33,714 nt of DNA. Origin: Lentisphaerota bacterium (GTDB taxonomy: Bacteria > Verrucomicrobiota > Lentisphaeria > Victivallales > Victivallaceae). Below, in pieces: positions 8,542 through 15,772 of this stretch (position 1 is its first letter; each line of letters starts with the position of its first letter). The position numbers and the translations under genes are program-made. Where the stretch lies: assembly GCA_015061605.1 (NCBI GenBank), contig SUWH01000029.1, positions 1-33,714 of the forward strand, read 5' to 3'. The notes below the pieces were generated by a model that was not told where the DNA came from, did no database searches, and was given only the letters and a program-made list of their open reading frames with translations.

Positions 8542-9431
8542 TTGACCACCTCGATATCCAGGGAAATATCCATGGATTTGACAGAATGGGTCAATGCACC
8601 GGAGGAGACAAAATCGACACCGATTTTACCGATACGCGGCAACCGTTCCAAAGTTATGCCGCCGGAAGCCTCCAGTTTGGCGCGTCCGGCGACGATGGCG
8701 ACCGCTTCGCGCATCATCTCATCGGACATATTGTCCAGCATGATGTATTCGGCACCGCTGGCAGCAGCTTCGCGGACTTCATCGAGGGTATCGGTTTCGA
8801 CTTCGATCTCCAGTTCCGGATACGCTTTACGGGCGCGGGCAACGGCGCGGGTGATTGCTCCATCGCCTTCCAGAGCGGCAAGTTCACGGTGATTGTCTTT
8901 GATCATGATACGGTCAAAAAGTCCGATGCGGTGGTTGGTGGCACCGCCGACGGCAACGGCATATTTTTCCAGATTACGGAAACCGGGAGTAGTCTTACGG
9001 GTATCCAGCACCACACAATCGGTATCTTTGAGGGCATCGGCATAGCGGCGGGACATGGTGGCAACTCCGCACATCCGCTGCAGGAAGTTGAGCGCGGTAC
9101 GTTCAGCGGTGATGATACCGCGGGCAGAACCGGAAATTTCGGCGAGAAATTCGCCGCGAACGCAAACATCGCCATCCTTTTTCAAGGCGGTAAATTTCAA
9201 TGACGGTTCGACCTTTTCAAAGACCCGGCGGGCGATATCCAGTCCGGCGAGGACCATACTGTCTTCTTTGCACAGCAACACGGCGCGGCTGACCGCAGAT
9301 TCGGGAACCACAGACAATGTTGTGGTATCTTTGGCATCCCCCAAATCCTCTTCCAAAGCCAGATCGATAAGCAAATCGGCGCGCTTCCAGTCGATTTCCG
9401 GAATCAAATTTTTCACGATAGCCATTTTCAT
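8538..9431 (-). CDS. nadC: Nicotinate-nucleotide pyrophosphorylase (quinolinate phosphoribosyltransferase)
   Basis: 297 residues. It converts quinolinate and PRPP to nicotinate mononucleotide, CO2 and PPi in de novo NAD synthesis. Conserved blocks are present: DTRKTTPGFRNLEKYAV, GGATNHRIGL, IMIKDNH, EIEVET, MLDNMS and LEASGGIT, all contributing to the alpha/beta barrel site. An ATG at 9425 is an equally good start; both have a weak Shine-Dalgarno. It is the first gene of the operon nadC-ruvA-symporter-nfo-rpoN. nadA and nadB are not in the window. Confidence 0.96.
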   Translation of the reverse strand: MKMAIVKNLIPEIDWKRADLLIDLALEEDLGDAKDTTTLSVVPESAVSRAVLLCKEDSMVLAGLDIARRVFEKVEPSLKFTALKKDGDVCVRGEFLAEISGSARGIITAERTALNFLQRMCGVATMSRRYADALKDTDCVVLDTRKTTPGFRNLEKYAVAVGGATNHRIGLFDRIMIKDNHRELAALEGDGAITRAVARARKAYPELEIEVETDTLDEVREAAASGAEYIMLDNMSDEMMREAVAIVAGRAKLEASGGITLERLPRIGKIGVDFVSSGALTHSVKSMDISLDIEVVK

Positions 9432-9474
9432 TCACTTTCGGTAAATTTTAATACAACAAAAATGCTTTCCTGAA

Positions 9475-9503
9475 AATATAACCTCATTTTCCATTCAATT
9501 CAA
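9475..9503 (-). promoter_or_regulatory. Promoter of the nadC-rpoN operon
   Basis: Minus-strand TTGAAT (9503-9498) and TATATT (9480-9475) are 17 bp apart, 44 bp upstream of the nadC ATG. Confidence 0.55.
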
Positions 9504-9563
9504 CTGCTGCAGTAAAAAAGAGATAAAAAAATCACAAACATCTCATAAAAAACAACGCACTGC

Positions 9564-9621
9564 GGCACTATTCAAACCCTGCCTCCCGCCTGCCGGGCAA
9601 AAGTCCGGCGACAGGCGCAAC
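9564..9621. repeat. 58-bp hairpin repeat, copy 1
   Basis: Related to 9678-9735 with about seven differences and a 114-bp period. The 9587-9617 part folds as CGCCTG...CAGGCG enclosing GCCGGGC/GTCCGGC around an AAAA loop, a REP-like structure. Confidence 0.7.
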
Positions 9622-9677
9622 CTCCGGAAACGCTGATACTGAACAAACTCCGTTTCCATAACATAAGCCGCGCAAAC

Positions 9678-9735
9678 GGCGCTATTCAAATACCACCTCT
9701 CGCCTGCCGGGCAAAAGCCCGGCGACAGGCGCAAC
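9678..9735. repeat. 58-bp hairpin repeat, copy 2
   Basis: The second copy; its hairpin at 9701-9731 is better paired than in copy 1 (GCCGGGC with GCCCGGC), since the one substitution in the stem restores pairing. A restored pair argues that the structure matters. Confidence 0.7.
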
Positions 9736-9774
9736 GCCCGCAGCGCAGTTCCTCCAACCTCCCCCGCTGCAACC

Positions 9775-9874
9775 GGCGCGCCCTCGTGCGCGCTGACTTG
9801 AAAAGCCGGGGCGACGTGAACTTGCGTTCACGAGCTTCCCCGGCTTTTCAAGTCAGCGCGCACGAGGGCGCGCC
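9775..9874. repeat. Perfect inverted repeat with 37-bp arms
   Basis: The arm 9775-9811 (starts GGCGCGCCCTCGTGCGCGC) is the exact reverse complement of 9838-9874. The 26-base loop contains a further perfect hairpin CGTGAAC/GTTCACG (9815-9821 with 9826-9832). The whole can extrude as a nested cruciform. The right arm occurs again at 9926-9962 within the 88-bp duplication. Confidence 0.9.
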
Positions 9875-9997
9875 GCCCATCCGATCGCGAATACCGCGTC
9901 AGAAATTATTTGCGTTCACGAGCTTCCCCGGCTTTTCAAGTCAGCGCGCACGAGGGCGCGCCGCCCATCCGATCGCGAATACCGCGTCAGAAATTAT
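9822..9997. repeat. Perfect 88-bp tandem duplication
   Basis: 9822-9909 and 9910-9997 are identical. Each unit starts TTGCGTTCACGAGC and ends GTCAGAAATTAT; the second unit contains the last 11 bases of the DUF1015 gene (stop at 9987). Identity over all 88 bases points to a recent event. Confidence 0.95.
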
Positions 9998-11219
9998 GCG
10001 AAACGAGACCGTCGCGCAACTTCGGTTCAAACCAGGTGGATTTGGGCGGCATGATCTCTCCTGCATCGGCGATCGCCATCAGTTGATCGAGAGTAACGGC
10101 ATGGAGAGAGAAGGTGACGGCATGAGAACCCTGATTGACCAGTTTTTCCAGTTCAGCAGTTCCGCGGATACCGCCGATGAAGTCGATACCGGTACTGGTA
10201 CGCGGATCATCGATGCCGAGGATGGGGGCGAGTATCTTTTCCTGAAGCCAGCTGGCATCGAGCTGTCCGATGACATCGAATTTGGAAATGTCGAACTTGG
10301 GAGCGGCATGACGCCAGACGCCGTTCATGTAGAATTTGAATTCACCGTTGGCGGCGACTTCACCATCGGCACATTCGGTGATGACGAACTCTTTTTCCAC
10401 AGCGGCGAGGAAACCGGCTTCATCGAGGCCGTTAAGGGTTTTCACCGCGCGGTTGTAGGGCATGATGGCAAGCTGGCTGTCGGGGAATGCAACCGCGAGG
10501 AAGAAGTTGTAATCCTCTTTTCCGGTGTGGTTGGGGTTGGCGGGAGCGCATTCCGCCTGGGTGCGGGCGGCGGCGGCACTGCGGTGATGACCGTCAGCGA
10601 TGTAGAAGACGGGGACTTTGGTTTCAAAAAGTCCGGCAAGGATCGCGCTTTTGGCTTCATCGACGCGCCACAAGGTGTGCTGGATACCGTCACAACTGAC
10701 AAAATCAAAGAGCGGAGCAGCGGTCATTTCAGCGGCGATGAGGGCGCTGATTTCCGCAACATCACGGTAGGTAAAGAAGGCAGGGCCGGTATGGGAACGC
10801 AGAGTCATAACGTGGCGGGTGCGGTCATCTTCTTTATCTTTGCGGGTCTTTTCATGTTTTTTGATGATGCCGGATTTGTATTCTTCGGCACTGGCGGCAC
10901 CGATGACACCGGTCTGGGCGCGGCCGTTCATGATCAGGCGGTAGATATAAAGGTGTTCACCGGCATCGAGGGTCAACGGAGCTTCGGCGCAGAGTTTGTC
11001 AAATGCGGCTTTGGCCTGGGCATAAACGCGGTCATCATGCAGATCGATGCCCGGTTCCATATCGATTTCCGGACGGGAAACATGCAAAAATGAGAACGGA
11101 TTGCCTTCGGCAAGCACGGCGGCCTCCTCGGAATTCACCACATCGTAGGGAACTGCAGAAACTTCTGCCGCGCGCTCCGGAAGCGGCAGCAAACCATGAA
11201 ACGGGGTCAATTTTGCCAT
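9987..11219 (-). CDS. DUF1015 family protein
   Basis: 410 residues, full length for the family. The first residues MAKLTPFHGLLP, then AVPYDVVNSEEA and NPFSFLHVSRPEID, the central KHEKTRKDKEDDRTRH, and YIADGHHRSAAAARTQ near residue 215 are the conserved blocks of DUF1015. The family's molecular role is not established as far as I know; the DGHHR block and the KHE/DR residues suggest an enzyme or nucleotide-binding fold. It stands alone with its own promoter and a good Shine-Dalgarno (AAAGGAG, 8 nt from ATG). Its last codons fall within the 88-bp tandem duplication, so the stop region has been copied downstream without changing the protein. Confidence 0.9.
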   Translation of the reverse strand: MAKLTPFHGLLPLPERAAEVSAVPYDVVNSEEAAVLAEGNPFSFLHVSRPEIDMEPGIDLHDDRVYAQAKAAFDKLCAEAPLTLDAGEHLYIYRLIMNGRAQTGVIGAASAEEYKSGIIKKHEKTRKDKEDDRTRHVMTLRSHTGPAFFTYRDVAEISALIAAEMTAAPLFDFVSCDGIQHTLWRVDEAKSAILAGLFETKVPVFYIADGHHRSAAAARTQAECAPANPNHTGKEDYNFFLAVAFPDSQLAIMPYNRAVKTLNGLDEAGFLAAVEKEFVITECADGEVAANGEFKFYMNGVWRHAAPKFDISKFDVIGQLDASWLQEKILAPILGIDDPRTSTGIDFIGGIRGTAELEKLVNQGSHAVTFSLHAVTLDQLMAIADAGEIMPPKSTWFEPKLRDGLVSHNF

Positions 11220-11255
11220 AATAAATTCTCCTTTGAGTTAAATTTGTATTTGCTT

Positions 11256-11284
11256 AATATAGCAGACAATTACAGTTTTTTCAA
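11256..11284 (-). promoter_or_regulatory. Promoter of the DUF1015 gene
   Basis: Minus-strand TTGAAA (11284-11279), 17-bp spacer, TATATT (11261-11256), 36 bp upstream of the ATG. The -35 is part of the string GCTTGAAAAAACTG that recurs before other genes in this window. Confidence 0.65.
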
Positions 11285-11289
11285 GCGCG

Positions 11290-12492
11290 TTAAAGCACCA
11301 TATTGCCGGTAAGAAATCCGGAAGCAAGCGCCCACGAGATATTGTATCCGCCGCAGGGACCGTCCACATCCAGAACTTCTCCGGCAAAAAACAGTCCGGA
11401 AACCAGTTTGCTTTCCAGTGTTTTGGAGTCGATCTCATCCAGTGCCGCGCCGCCCCGGGTGACCATGGCCTTGAGCCAGCCGTCCGTGCCGGAAATATTC
11501 AGCTTCAATGCAGAAAGTTTCGCCGCAAGTTCCCGGCGGACAACGGTGGAAAATCCGGAAACTTTCAAATCCGGATCGCCGACCAGAAATGCGGCAAGTT
11601 TTTTCGGCATATATTGTGAAAGAAGCTTTGCCACATATTGAGTTGGAAAACTTTTCTGCCAGTCGGCAAATGTTTTCATCCAGAAATCAAAATCGTGTTC
11701 CGCAAAAAGATTGATTTCCAACGGAACCGGATTTCCGGATTTGAGCAGTTCACTCACTCTTCCTGAAATATCCAGTACGGCAAAAGCAGAAACCCCGGTA
11801 TGGGTAAAAAGCAGTTCGCCGCGGCAGCGGAACTTTTCTCCGGGCAATGCGATGCGGCTTTCGGCATCCGGAAGTGAGATCCCGGCACACTCATGCACCC
11901 ATTTTTCCTCACACTGCAAGCCGACCATTGCCGGAAAGGTTTCAGTTACCGAGTGTCCCGCCTGCCGGGCAAGTGCATAACATCCGCCGTTGCCGCCCAA
12001 TGCCGGATACGATCTGCCGCCGCCGGCAAGCACGATCTTTTTTGCATAAAAATTTCCGCAGGAAGTTTCCACGCCGCAAAGTTGTTCATTTTCGATCAGG
12101 AGCTTTTCCGCGCGGCATGAGGTCACAATTTCACATGAGGTAAGCGCGTTGAGAATGTCCTGCGCTTTGCCGGAAGCAGGAAACCAGTGAAAACCGTCGG
12201 TCAGCTCCAGCGGCACGCCATGATTTTCAAAAAAGCGGCACAATTTTTCATTGGAATAAGTGTACAGCGCATGGCGGGCAAAGCGGGCGGCGCGGCCGAA
12301 AGCATTTGCCATTTCGCGCGGCGCAAGAATATTGGAAACATTGCACCTGCCGCCGCCGGAAGCCAAAAGTTTCCGTCCGGCAGATGGCATCTGTTCCAAA
12401 ATCATCACCTGATTTCCGGAACTTTGCGCGGCAAACGCCGCCGCCAATCCGGCGGGGCCGGAACCGATAATGATCGTGTCATATTTTTTCAT
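11290..12492 (-). CDS. BaiN/HI0933-family NAD(P)/FAD-dependent flavoprotein
   Basis: 400 residues. The N-terminal dinucleotide fold has IIIGSGPAGLAAA, followed by the family hallmark LLASGGGRCNVSN (about 42-54), GGRSYPALGGNGGCYALA, and near the C-terminus GEVLDVDGPCGGYNISWA, which closes the FAD site. These proteins are predicted oxidoreductases (HI0933/YhiN; BaiN reduces bile-acid intermediates in clostridia); the physiological substrate is generally unknown, including here. Length is normal. There is no good Shine-Dalgarno before the ATG. The promoter lies inside a MITE-like repeat, next to a Fur-box-like palindrome. It is 70 bp upstream of the DUF1015 gene, which has its own promoter. Confidence 0.9.
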   Translation of the reverse strand: MKKYDTIIIGSGPAGLAAAFAAQSSGNQVMILEQMPSAGRKLLASGGGRCNVSNILAPREMANAFGRAARFARHALYTYSNEKLCRFFENHGVPLELTDGFHWFPASGKAQDILNALTSCEIVTSCRAEKLLIENEQLCGVETSCGNFYAKKIVLAGGGRSYPALGGNGGCYALARQAGHSVTETFPAMVGLQCEEKWVHECAGISLPDAESRIALPGEKFRCRGELLFTHTGVSAFAVLDISGRVSELLKSGNPVPLEINLFAEHDFDFWMKTFADWQKSFPTQYVAKLLSQYMPKKLAAFLVGDPDLKVSGFSTVVRRELAAKLSALKLNISGTDGWLKAMVTRGGAALDEIDSKTLESKLVSGLFFAGEVLDVDGPCGGYNISWALASGFLTGNMVL

Positions 12493-12538
12493 AATAAAAA
12501 GTTATTGTCCCAAATTTTGTGAAACTTTTATGTTAATT

Positions 12539-12557
12539 TGTAATGATAATCGTTATT
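12539..12557. promoter_or_regulatory. Fur-box-like palindrome
   Basis: The 19-mer TGTAATGATAATCGTTATT matches the classical Fur consensus at 15 of 19 positions. It lies just downstream of the -10 of the flavoprotein promoter, where a repressor would block initiation. It is absent from repeat copy B. No fur gene is in the window, so the assignment is by sequence only. Confidence 0.4.
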
Positions 12558-12565
12558 GTACAAAA

Positions 12566-12594
12566 AATATACTGCAAAAACAGTAATTTATCAA
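12566..12594 (-). promoter_or_regulatory. Promoter of the flavoprotein gene, inside the MITE-like repeat
   Basis: Minus-strand TTGATA (12594-12589), 17-bp spacer, TATATT (12571-12566), about 74 bp upstream of the flavoprotein ATG. Confidence 0.55.
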
Positions 12595-12778
12595 ACAACA
12601 AAACGGTTTGATTGCAGTCGGCGGATGCAGTGTGATGCAAGGTCGATGGTAAATCAAGGCGATGGAGAGGGAGTGTACTCAGGTACTCGACCGAACCGGA
12701 GTCCGAAGATTTGCCAAGAGATTGCGCGCAATGCGCCGCCGCAGGTTATATTTTTCACAAAAAATGAGACAAAACCAA

Positions 12779-12814
12779 TAAAAAATGCCCGGAGCAAAAT
12801 ATTTCTCCGGGCAT
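12779..12814 (-). terminator. Intrinsic terminator of the rpmH-jag operon
   Basis: ATGCCCGGAG (12785-12794) and CTCCGGGCAT (12805-12814) are a perfect 10-bp stem with a 10-nt loop, followed on the minus strand by a T run. It is 16 bases past the jag stop. Confidence 0.88.
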
Positions 12815-12829
12815 GGTATTCATGGCAGT

Positions 12830-13417
12830 TTACTGCACATCAGCAGCAGTCTCTTTTTGAGCGAGGGAGACTACAACTTTTTTCATCGCGCCTTCACCGA
12901 TGGATTCGGTAGTGACTTCCGGATCATCTTTCAAAGTAACATGGATGATACGGCGGTCGCGGGCATTCATTTCCGGCAGTTTCACCGGTTCGCCCCAGCG
13001 TTTGACCTCCATAGCCGCATCGCGTGCCTGCTGTTCGAGCTGTTCACTGCTGGCATGGGAAGCTCCGCCATGCTCACGGCGGGGACGGCGCTGACGATCG
13101 CCCCGGGAAGAACCTTCTTCACCGTTGGAGTGGCGGTCGCGTTCACCATTGGCATAACCATCGATATCGAGCATTACATGGGGGCACTCTTCATCCTGCT
13201 TGAAAAGGATGCGGTTGAGGATAAGCTGCAAACTGTCAAGAGTCTGACCTTTGCGGCCGATGATGCGTCCGGCATCTTCGCTGGCGATTTTCACACCGAT
13301 CTTCTGACCGCGCTCCTCAACGGTGAAAGTTCCTTCCAGAGAAAGGTAATCAAACATCGTCGTCAGAATATGGGTGATCTGACTTTTGTACTCATCGAAT
13401 TTCTGGATTTCAGACAT
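12830..13417 (-). CDS. jag: Jag/KhpB RNA-binding protein (KH + R3H)
   Basis: 195 residues. A short N-terminal part, then a KH domain with its RNA-gripping loop in AGRIIGRKGQTLDSLQ (about 70-85), a hydrophilic Arg/Gly/Ser-rich linker (about 110-145), and a C-terminal R3H domain where DRRIIHVTL gives the Arg-x3-His core, followed by TTESIG and KKVVVS. KhpB/Jag proteins bind many RNAs and are linked to cell elongation in Gram-positive bacteria. The linker between KH and R3H is longer than usual and charged. It starts 3 bp after yidC and is last in the rpmH-rnpA-yidD-yidC-jag cluster, ending in a strong terminator. Confidence 0.92.
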   Translation of the reverse strand: MSEIQKFDEYKSQITHILTTMFDYLSLEGTFTVEERGQKIGVKIASEDAGRIIGRKGQTLDSLQLILNRILFKQDEECPHVMLDIDGYANGERDRHSNGEEGSSRGDRQRRPRREHGGASHASSEQLEQQARDAAMEVKRWGEPVKLPEMNARDRRIIHVTLKDDPEVTTESIGEGAMKKVVVSLAQKETAADVQ

Positions 13418-13420
13418 TTT

Positions 13421-15094
13421 TCAATTTCCTTGAGTTTGGGTATTGGCGGCTCCGGATTTCTGTCCGCGTCTTTTCTGGAGCCACAACTGTAAAATACTGA
13501 AGAGATTGCTGACCGTCCAGTAGAGTGTCAACCCCGACGGCAGATCGTAGAGGAAGAACAACATGACGACCGGCATCATAGCCATCATCTTTTTCTGCGC
13601 CGGATCCATGCTCATCGGTGTCATGCGCTGCTGGATGACCATGAGTACAGTCATCGCCAGCACCAGCGGATTGACCGGAATGCTCCAGTTGTTGATAAAA
13701 ACAGGGATGGAGAAAACGGTATCCGCCGCCGCGAGATTTTTGCACCAGAGGAAAGAAACATGGCGCAATTCGATCGCATTATCAAGCATCGCATAAAGGG
13801 CGAAGAAAATCGGGATCTGCAACAGAATCGGCAAACATCCGGCAAAAGGATTGACTCCTTCAGCACGGTAAAGTTCGGTCATTTTCTGATTGAGCAGCTG
13901 GGGATTGTCCTTGTATTTTTCCCGGAGTTCTTTGAACTTGGGCTGAACACTCTGCATCTTTTTCATGGACTCATTGCCGCGCGCGGTGATCGGATAGAAG
14001 ACCGCACGCACCAGAATGGTCAGCAGAATAATGCTCACTCCCCAGCTCTTGCACAACGCATGGAAAGTGGTCAATATCCACAGCAGCAATCTGGCAAGAT
14101 AGTTCAGCGGGCCCCAGGCAAGATGCATCACACCGGCACCGCCTTCGGCGAAATTACCCAGAGCATCGATATCTTTAGGTCCGTCATAGAGAGCGAAATC
14201 GAACTTGGCGCTCTGTCCCGGAGCGATTTTCAACGGCTGCAAAACAGCGCCGACAGCGATGACAGGTTCTTTTTCGGTGATGAAACGGCGATCCTGCCAG
14301 ATCTGAAAACCGAAACGGTTATCCAATTGTTTGAAAACCGAACAAAAATATTTGTTGCTCACCGCCGCCCACAGCACAGCCGGAGGACGGGAGAAAAAGA
14401 AATCTTCATCATCTTCATCCGCACTGATATCATCGTTTTCCCCATAGTTGGTGCGGTAGTCGATGCGGTGGGAAAGTGCGCGCTGTTTGTCACCGGAAAC
14501 AGTGTGCCACGGAGCGATTTCGGCGCCGTAAATGACCACATCGGTCAACACGACTTCCGTCTTGGCTTGCGGAGCGGAAATATTGTAGGAACAGTTGATT
14601 TCATAACCTTTTTCTTTGAGAGAAAAAGTTTGTACCACATCAAGCAATCCCTGCGGAGAACTGATTTTACGGGTGATGGTACAGCTGAGTTTATCCAGTT
14701 TGACCACCGGTTCAGCAACGATCGTCCACTGATTGGACAGAAGCTGGAACGCACCGCGATCACCGTAAACGGTCGCGACTTTGGCATCGCCTTTGGCGGC
14801 GTTGTGGTTCAAATAGGTAACTTTGATAATGGATGCCAGAAGCGGAGAAATTTCCAGCTTCAAATCGGCATTGGCAAGCAGCACGGTTGACAATTTTGCC
14901 TTGGGAGCCGGGGCAACAGCAGCTTTTTCAACTGCTTTGACTTCATTTGTCTGCTCCTTTTTTACAGTTTCTTCAATCCCGGCTTCCGGAGCCTTTTGGT
15001 CTTTGGAACTGAAAAACTTTGCAGCAAACGGCCATGCGATAAGCACGGCAACACAAATGATCAAGGCGATCAGTGTTTCTTTATCGAATTTCAT
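13421..15094 (-). CDS. yidC: Membrane protein insertase YidC
   Basis: 557 residues, the long Gram-negative type. TM1 at residues 8-25, then a large periplasmic beta-sandwich (about 60-330), and the conserved insertase core with further membrane segments from about 345. LVRAVFYPIT contains the conserved Arg of the hydrophilic groove, and KMQSVQPKFKELREKYKDNP is the cytoplasmic coiled-coil loop. It inserts and folds inner-membrane proteins with or without SecYEG. An unusual acidic stretch ISADEDDEDFFF lies inside the periplasmic domain. The ATG at 15094 follows GAGGAAAA and overlaps the yidD stop by ATGA. Confidence 0.97.
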   Translation of the reverse strand: MKFDKETLIALIICVAVLIAWPFAAKFFSSKDQKAPEAGIEETVKKEQTNEVKAVEKAAVAPAPKAKLSTVLLANADLKLEISPLLASIIKVTYLNHNAAKGDAKVATVYGDRGAFQLLSNQWTIVAEPVVKLDKLSCTITRKISSPQGLLDVVQTFSLKEKGYEINCSYNISAPQAKTEVVLTDVVIYGAEIAPWHTVSGDKQRALSHRIDYRTNYGENDDISADEDDEDFFFSRPPAVLWAAVSNKYFCSVFKQLDNRFGFQIWQDRRFITEKEPVIAVGAVLQPLKIAPGQSAKFDFALYDGPKDIDALGNFAEGGAGVMHLAWGPLNYLARLLLWILTTFHALCKSWGVSIILLTILVRAVFYPITARGNESMKKMQSVQPKFKELREKYKDNPQLLNQKMTELYRAEGVNPFAGCLPILLQIPIFFALYAMLDNAIELRHVSFLWCKNLAAADTVFSIPVFINNWSIPVNPLVLAMTVLMVIQQRMTPMSMDPAQKKMMAMMPVVMLFFLYDLPSGLTLYWTVSNLFSILQLWLQKRRGQKSGAANTQTQGN

Positions 15095-15348
15095 TTTTCC
15101 TCGTTAACGTTGACAGCGTTTCCGGAGGAAGCTGATTTTATCTTTTTATCCGGGACCGGATCATATCCACCCCGGCAAAACGGATGACAGCGCAACAGCC
15201 GCCATACGGTCAAACAACTCCCTGTCCGGAACCCATGCTTTTTTAAAGCTTCTATGGCGTAGGCAGAACAGCTGGGAGTAAACCGGCAGCACGGAGGAAA
15301 CCATGGAGAGATGAATCTGCGGTAAAAATTTACCGCTCCGATCAGCAC
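15091..15348 (-). CDS. yidD: Membrane protein insertion efficiency factor YidD
   Basis: 85 residues from a GTG at 15348. The core is complete: NFYRRFISPWF, CRFTPSCSAYAIEAL, WRLLRCHPF and GGYDPVP, including the conserved cysteines. YidD is a small membrane-associated protein that aids YidC-dependent insertion. The frame stays open for 79 codons upstream, but those codons overlap rnpA and have no YidD homology, so I place the start at the GTG, which overlaps the rnpA stop by seven bases (GTGCTGA). The start codon has only a weak Shine-Dalgarno and probably depends on coupling to rnpA. Confidence 0.88.
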   Translation of the reverse strand: MLIGAVNFYRRFISPWFPPCCRFTPSCSAYAIEALKKHGFRTGSCLTVWRLLRCHPFCRGGYDPVPDKKIKSASSGNAVNVNEEK

Positions 15349-15752
15349 CCGCGCGGCGAAACTGCAGCTTCCGGAGGAAGAACTCCCGCTTCGGCAAGCA
15401 TTTCCGCAATTTCCCTGGTCGTCTGAACCCGGTTGTACTTCAGCATTCTCTTGCGGGGTATCAGCAGAATCCGGCAGACCGCAAGATCGGGCTTCAACAT
15501 CCGGAAGCTCTCCCAGAGCAACCGGCGCGCCCGGTTTCTTGTCACCGATAACAGACTGTATTTTTTGCTGCATATAACACCGCACTCCAAACGTCCTGCC
15601 GGCGATGGAGCAACCACTGCCACCACTCCGGGAGCGAGGAATTTTTTTCCGTCGCGCCGGATCTGGTCAAATTGACTCTTCAGGTGAATCTTATCCCGTT
15701 TGCACAAACGCAAACGTACTGTTGCCTCACCCGGAGGCGGCTGTGTGGCCAA
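15342..15752 (-). CDS. rnpA: Ribonuclease P protein component RnpA
   Basis: 136 residues. It binds the RNase P RNA for 5' maturation of tRNAs. The conserved basic helix is VTRNRARRLLWESFR (about 70-84), preceded by CGVICSKKYSLLSV and followed by ILLIPRKRM. The start is TTG at 15752, an unusual codon, supported by a perfect AGGAGGAG six bases upstream. It lies 20 bp after rpmH and overlaps yidD, the usual order. The N-terminal ten residues are Pro-rich and the C-terminus extends about 10-15 residues past the typical end; both vary in the family. Confidence 0.93.
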   Translation of the reverse strand: MATQPPPGEATVRLRLCKRDKIHLKSQFDQIRRDGKKFLAPGVVAVVAPSPAGRLECGVICSKKYSLLSVTRNRARRLLWESFRMLKPDLAVCRILLIPRKRMLKYNRVQTTREIAEMLAEAGVLPPEAAVSPRGC

Positions 15753-15772
15753 GAGTAGCTCCTCCTGACAAA

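Larger units (their letters stand above)
9432..9986. other. 555-bp non-coding, repeat-rich gap
   Basis: Between nadC and the DUF1015 gene. From right to left it holds an 88-bp tandem duplication, a large inverted repeat, two copies of a hairpin-bearing 58-bp repeat, and the nadC promoter. No gene is credible here: short frames are created by the GC-rich repeats themselves. Confidence 0.75.
12505..12772. mobile_element. MITE-like non-autonomous repeat, copy A
   Basis: Imperfect terminal inverted repeats: TTGTCCCAAATTTTGTGAAA at 12505 and the inverse of TTTTTCACAAAAAATGAGAC at 12751-12772. The internal core (about 12612-12743) is shared with copy B at 30790-31035: TTGCAG, TCGGCGGATGCAGTG, GGCAAGGTCG/TGCAAGGTCG, GGGAGT(G/A)TACT, CGACCG/TGACCG and GCAATGCGCCGCCGCAG in the same order. 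It carries no coding frame. It fills most of the 337-bp gap between jag and the flavoprotein gene. Confidence 0.65.

Noticed and set aside
9822-9997. CRISPR array
   Set aside because: Two adjacent 88-bp units without spacers; no cas gene in the window.
9786-11093. A 435-residue plus-strand open frame
   Set aside because: It is antisense to the DUF1015 gene, reads as Gly/Asp/Phe-rich low-complexity protein and begins in the tandem repeat. The minus strand has the conserved family, promoter and Shine-Dalgarno.
13760-14890. A 376-residue plus-strand open frame
   Set aside because: Antisense shadow of yidC with no domain and no Shine-Dalgarno.
15349-15585. A 79-codon N-terminal extension of yidD
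   Set aside because: It overlaps rnpA in another frame and has no YidD similarity; YidD proteins are about 70-90 residues.
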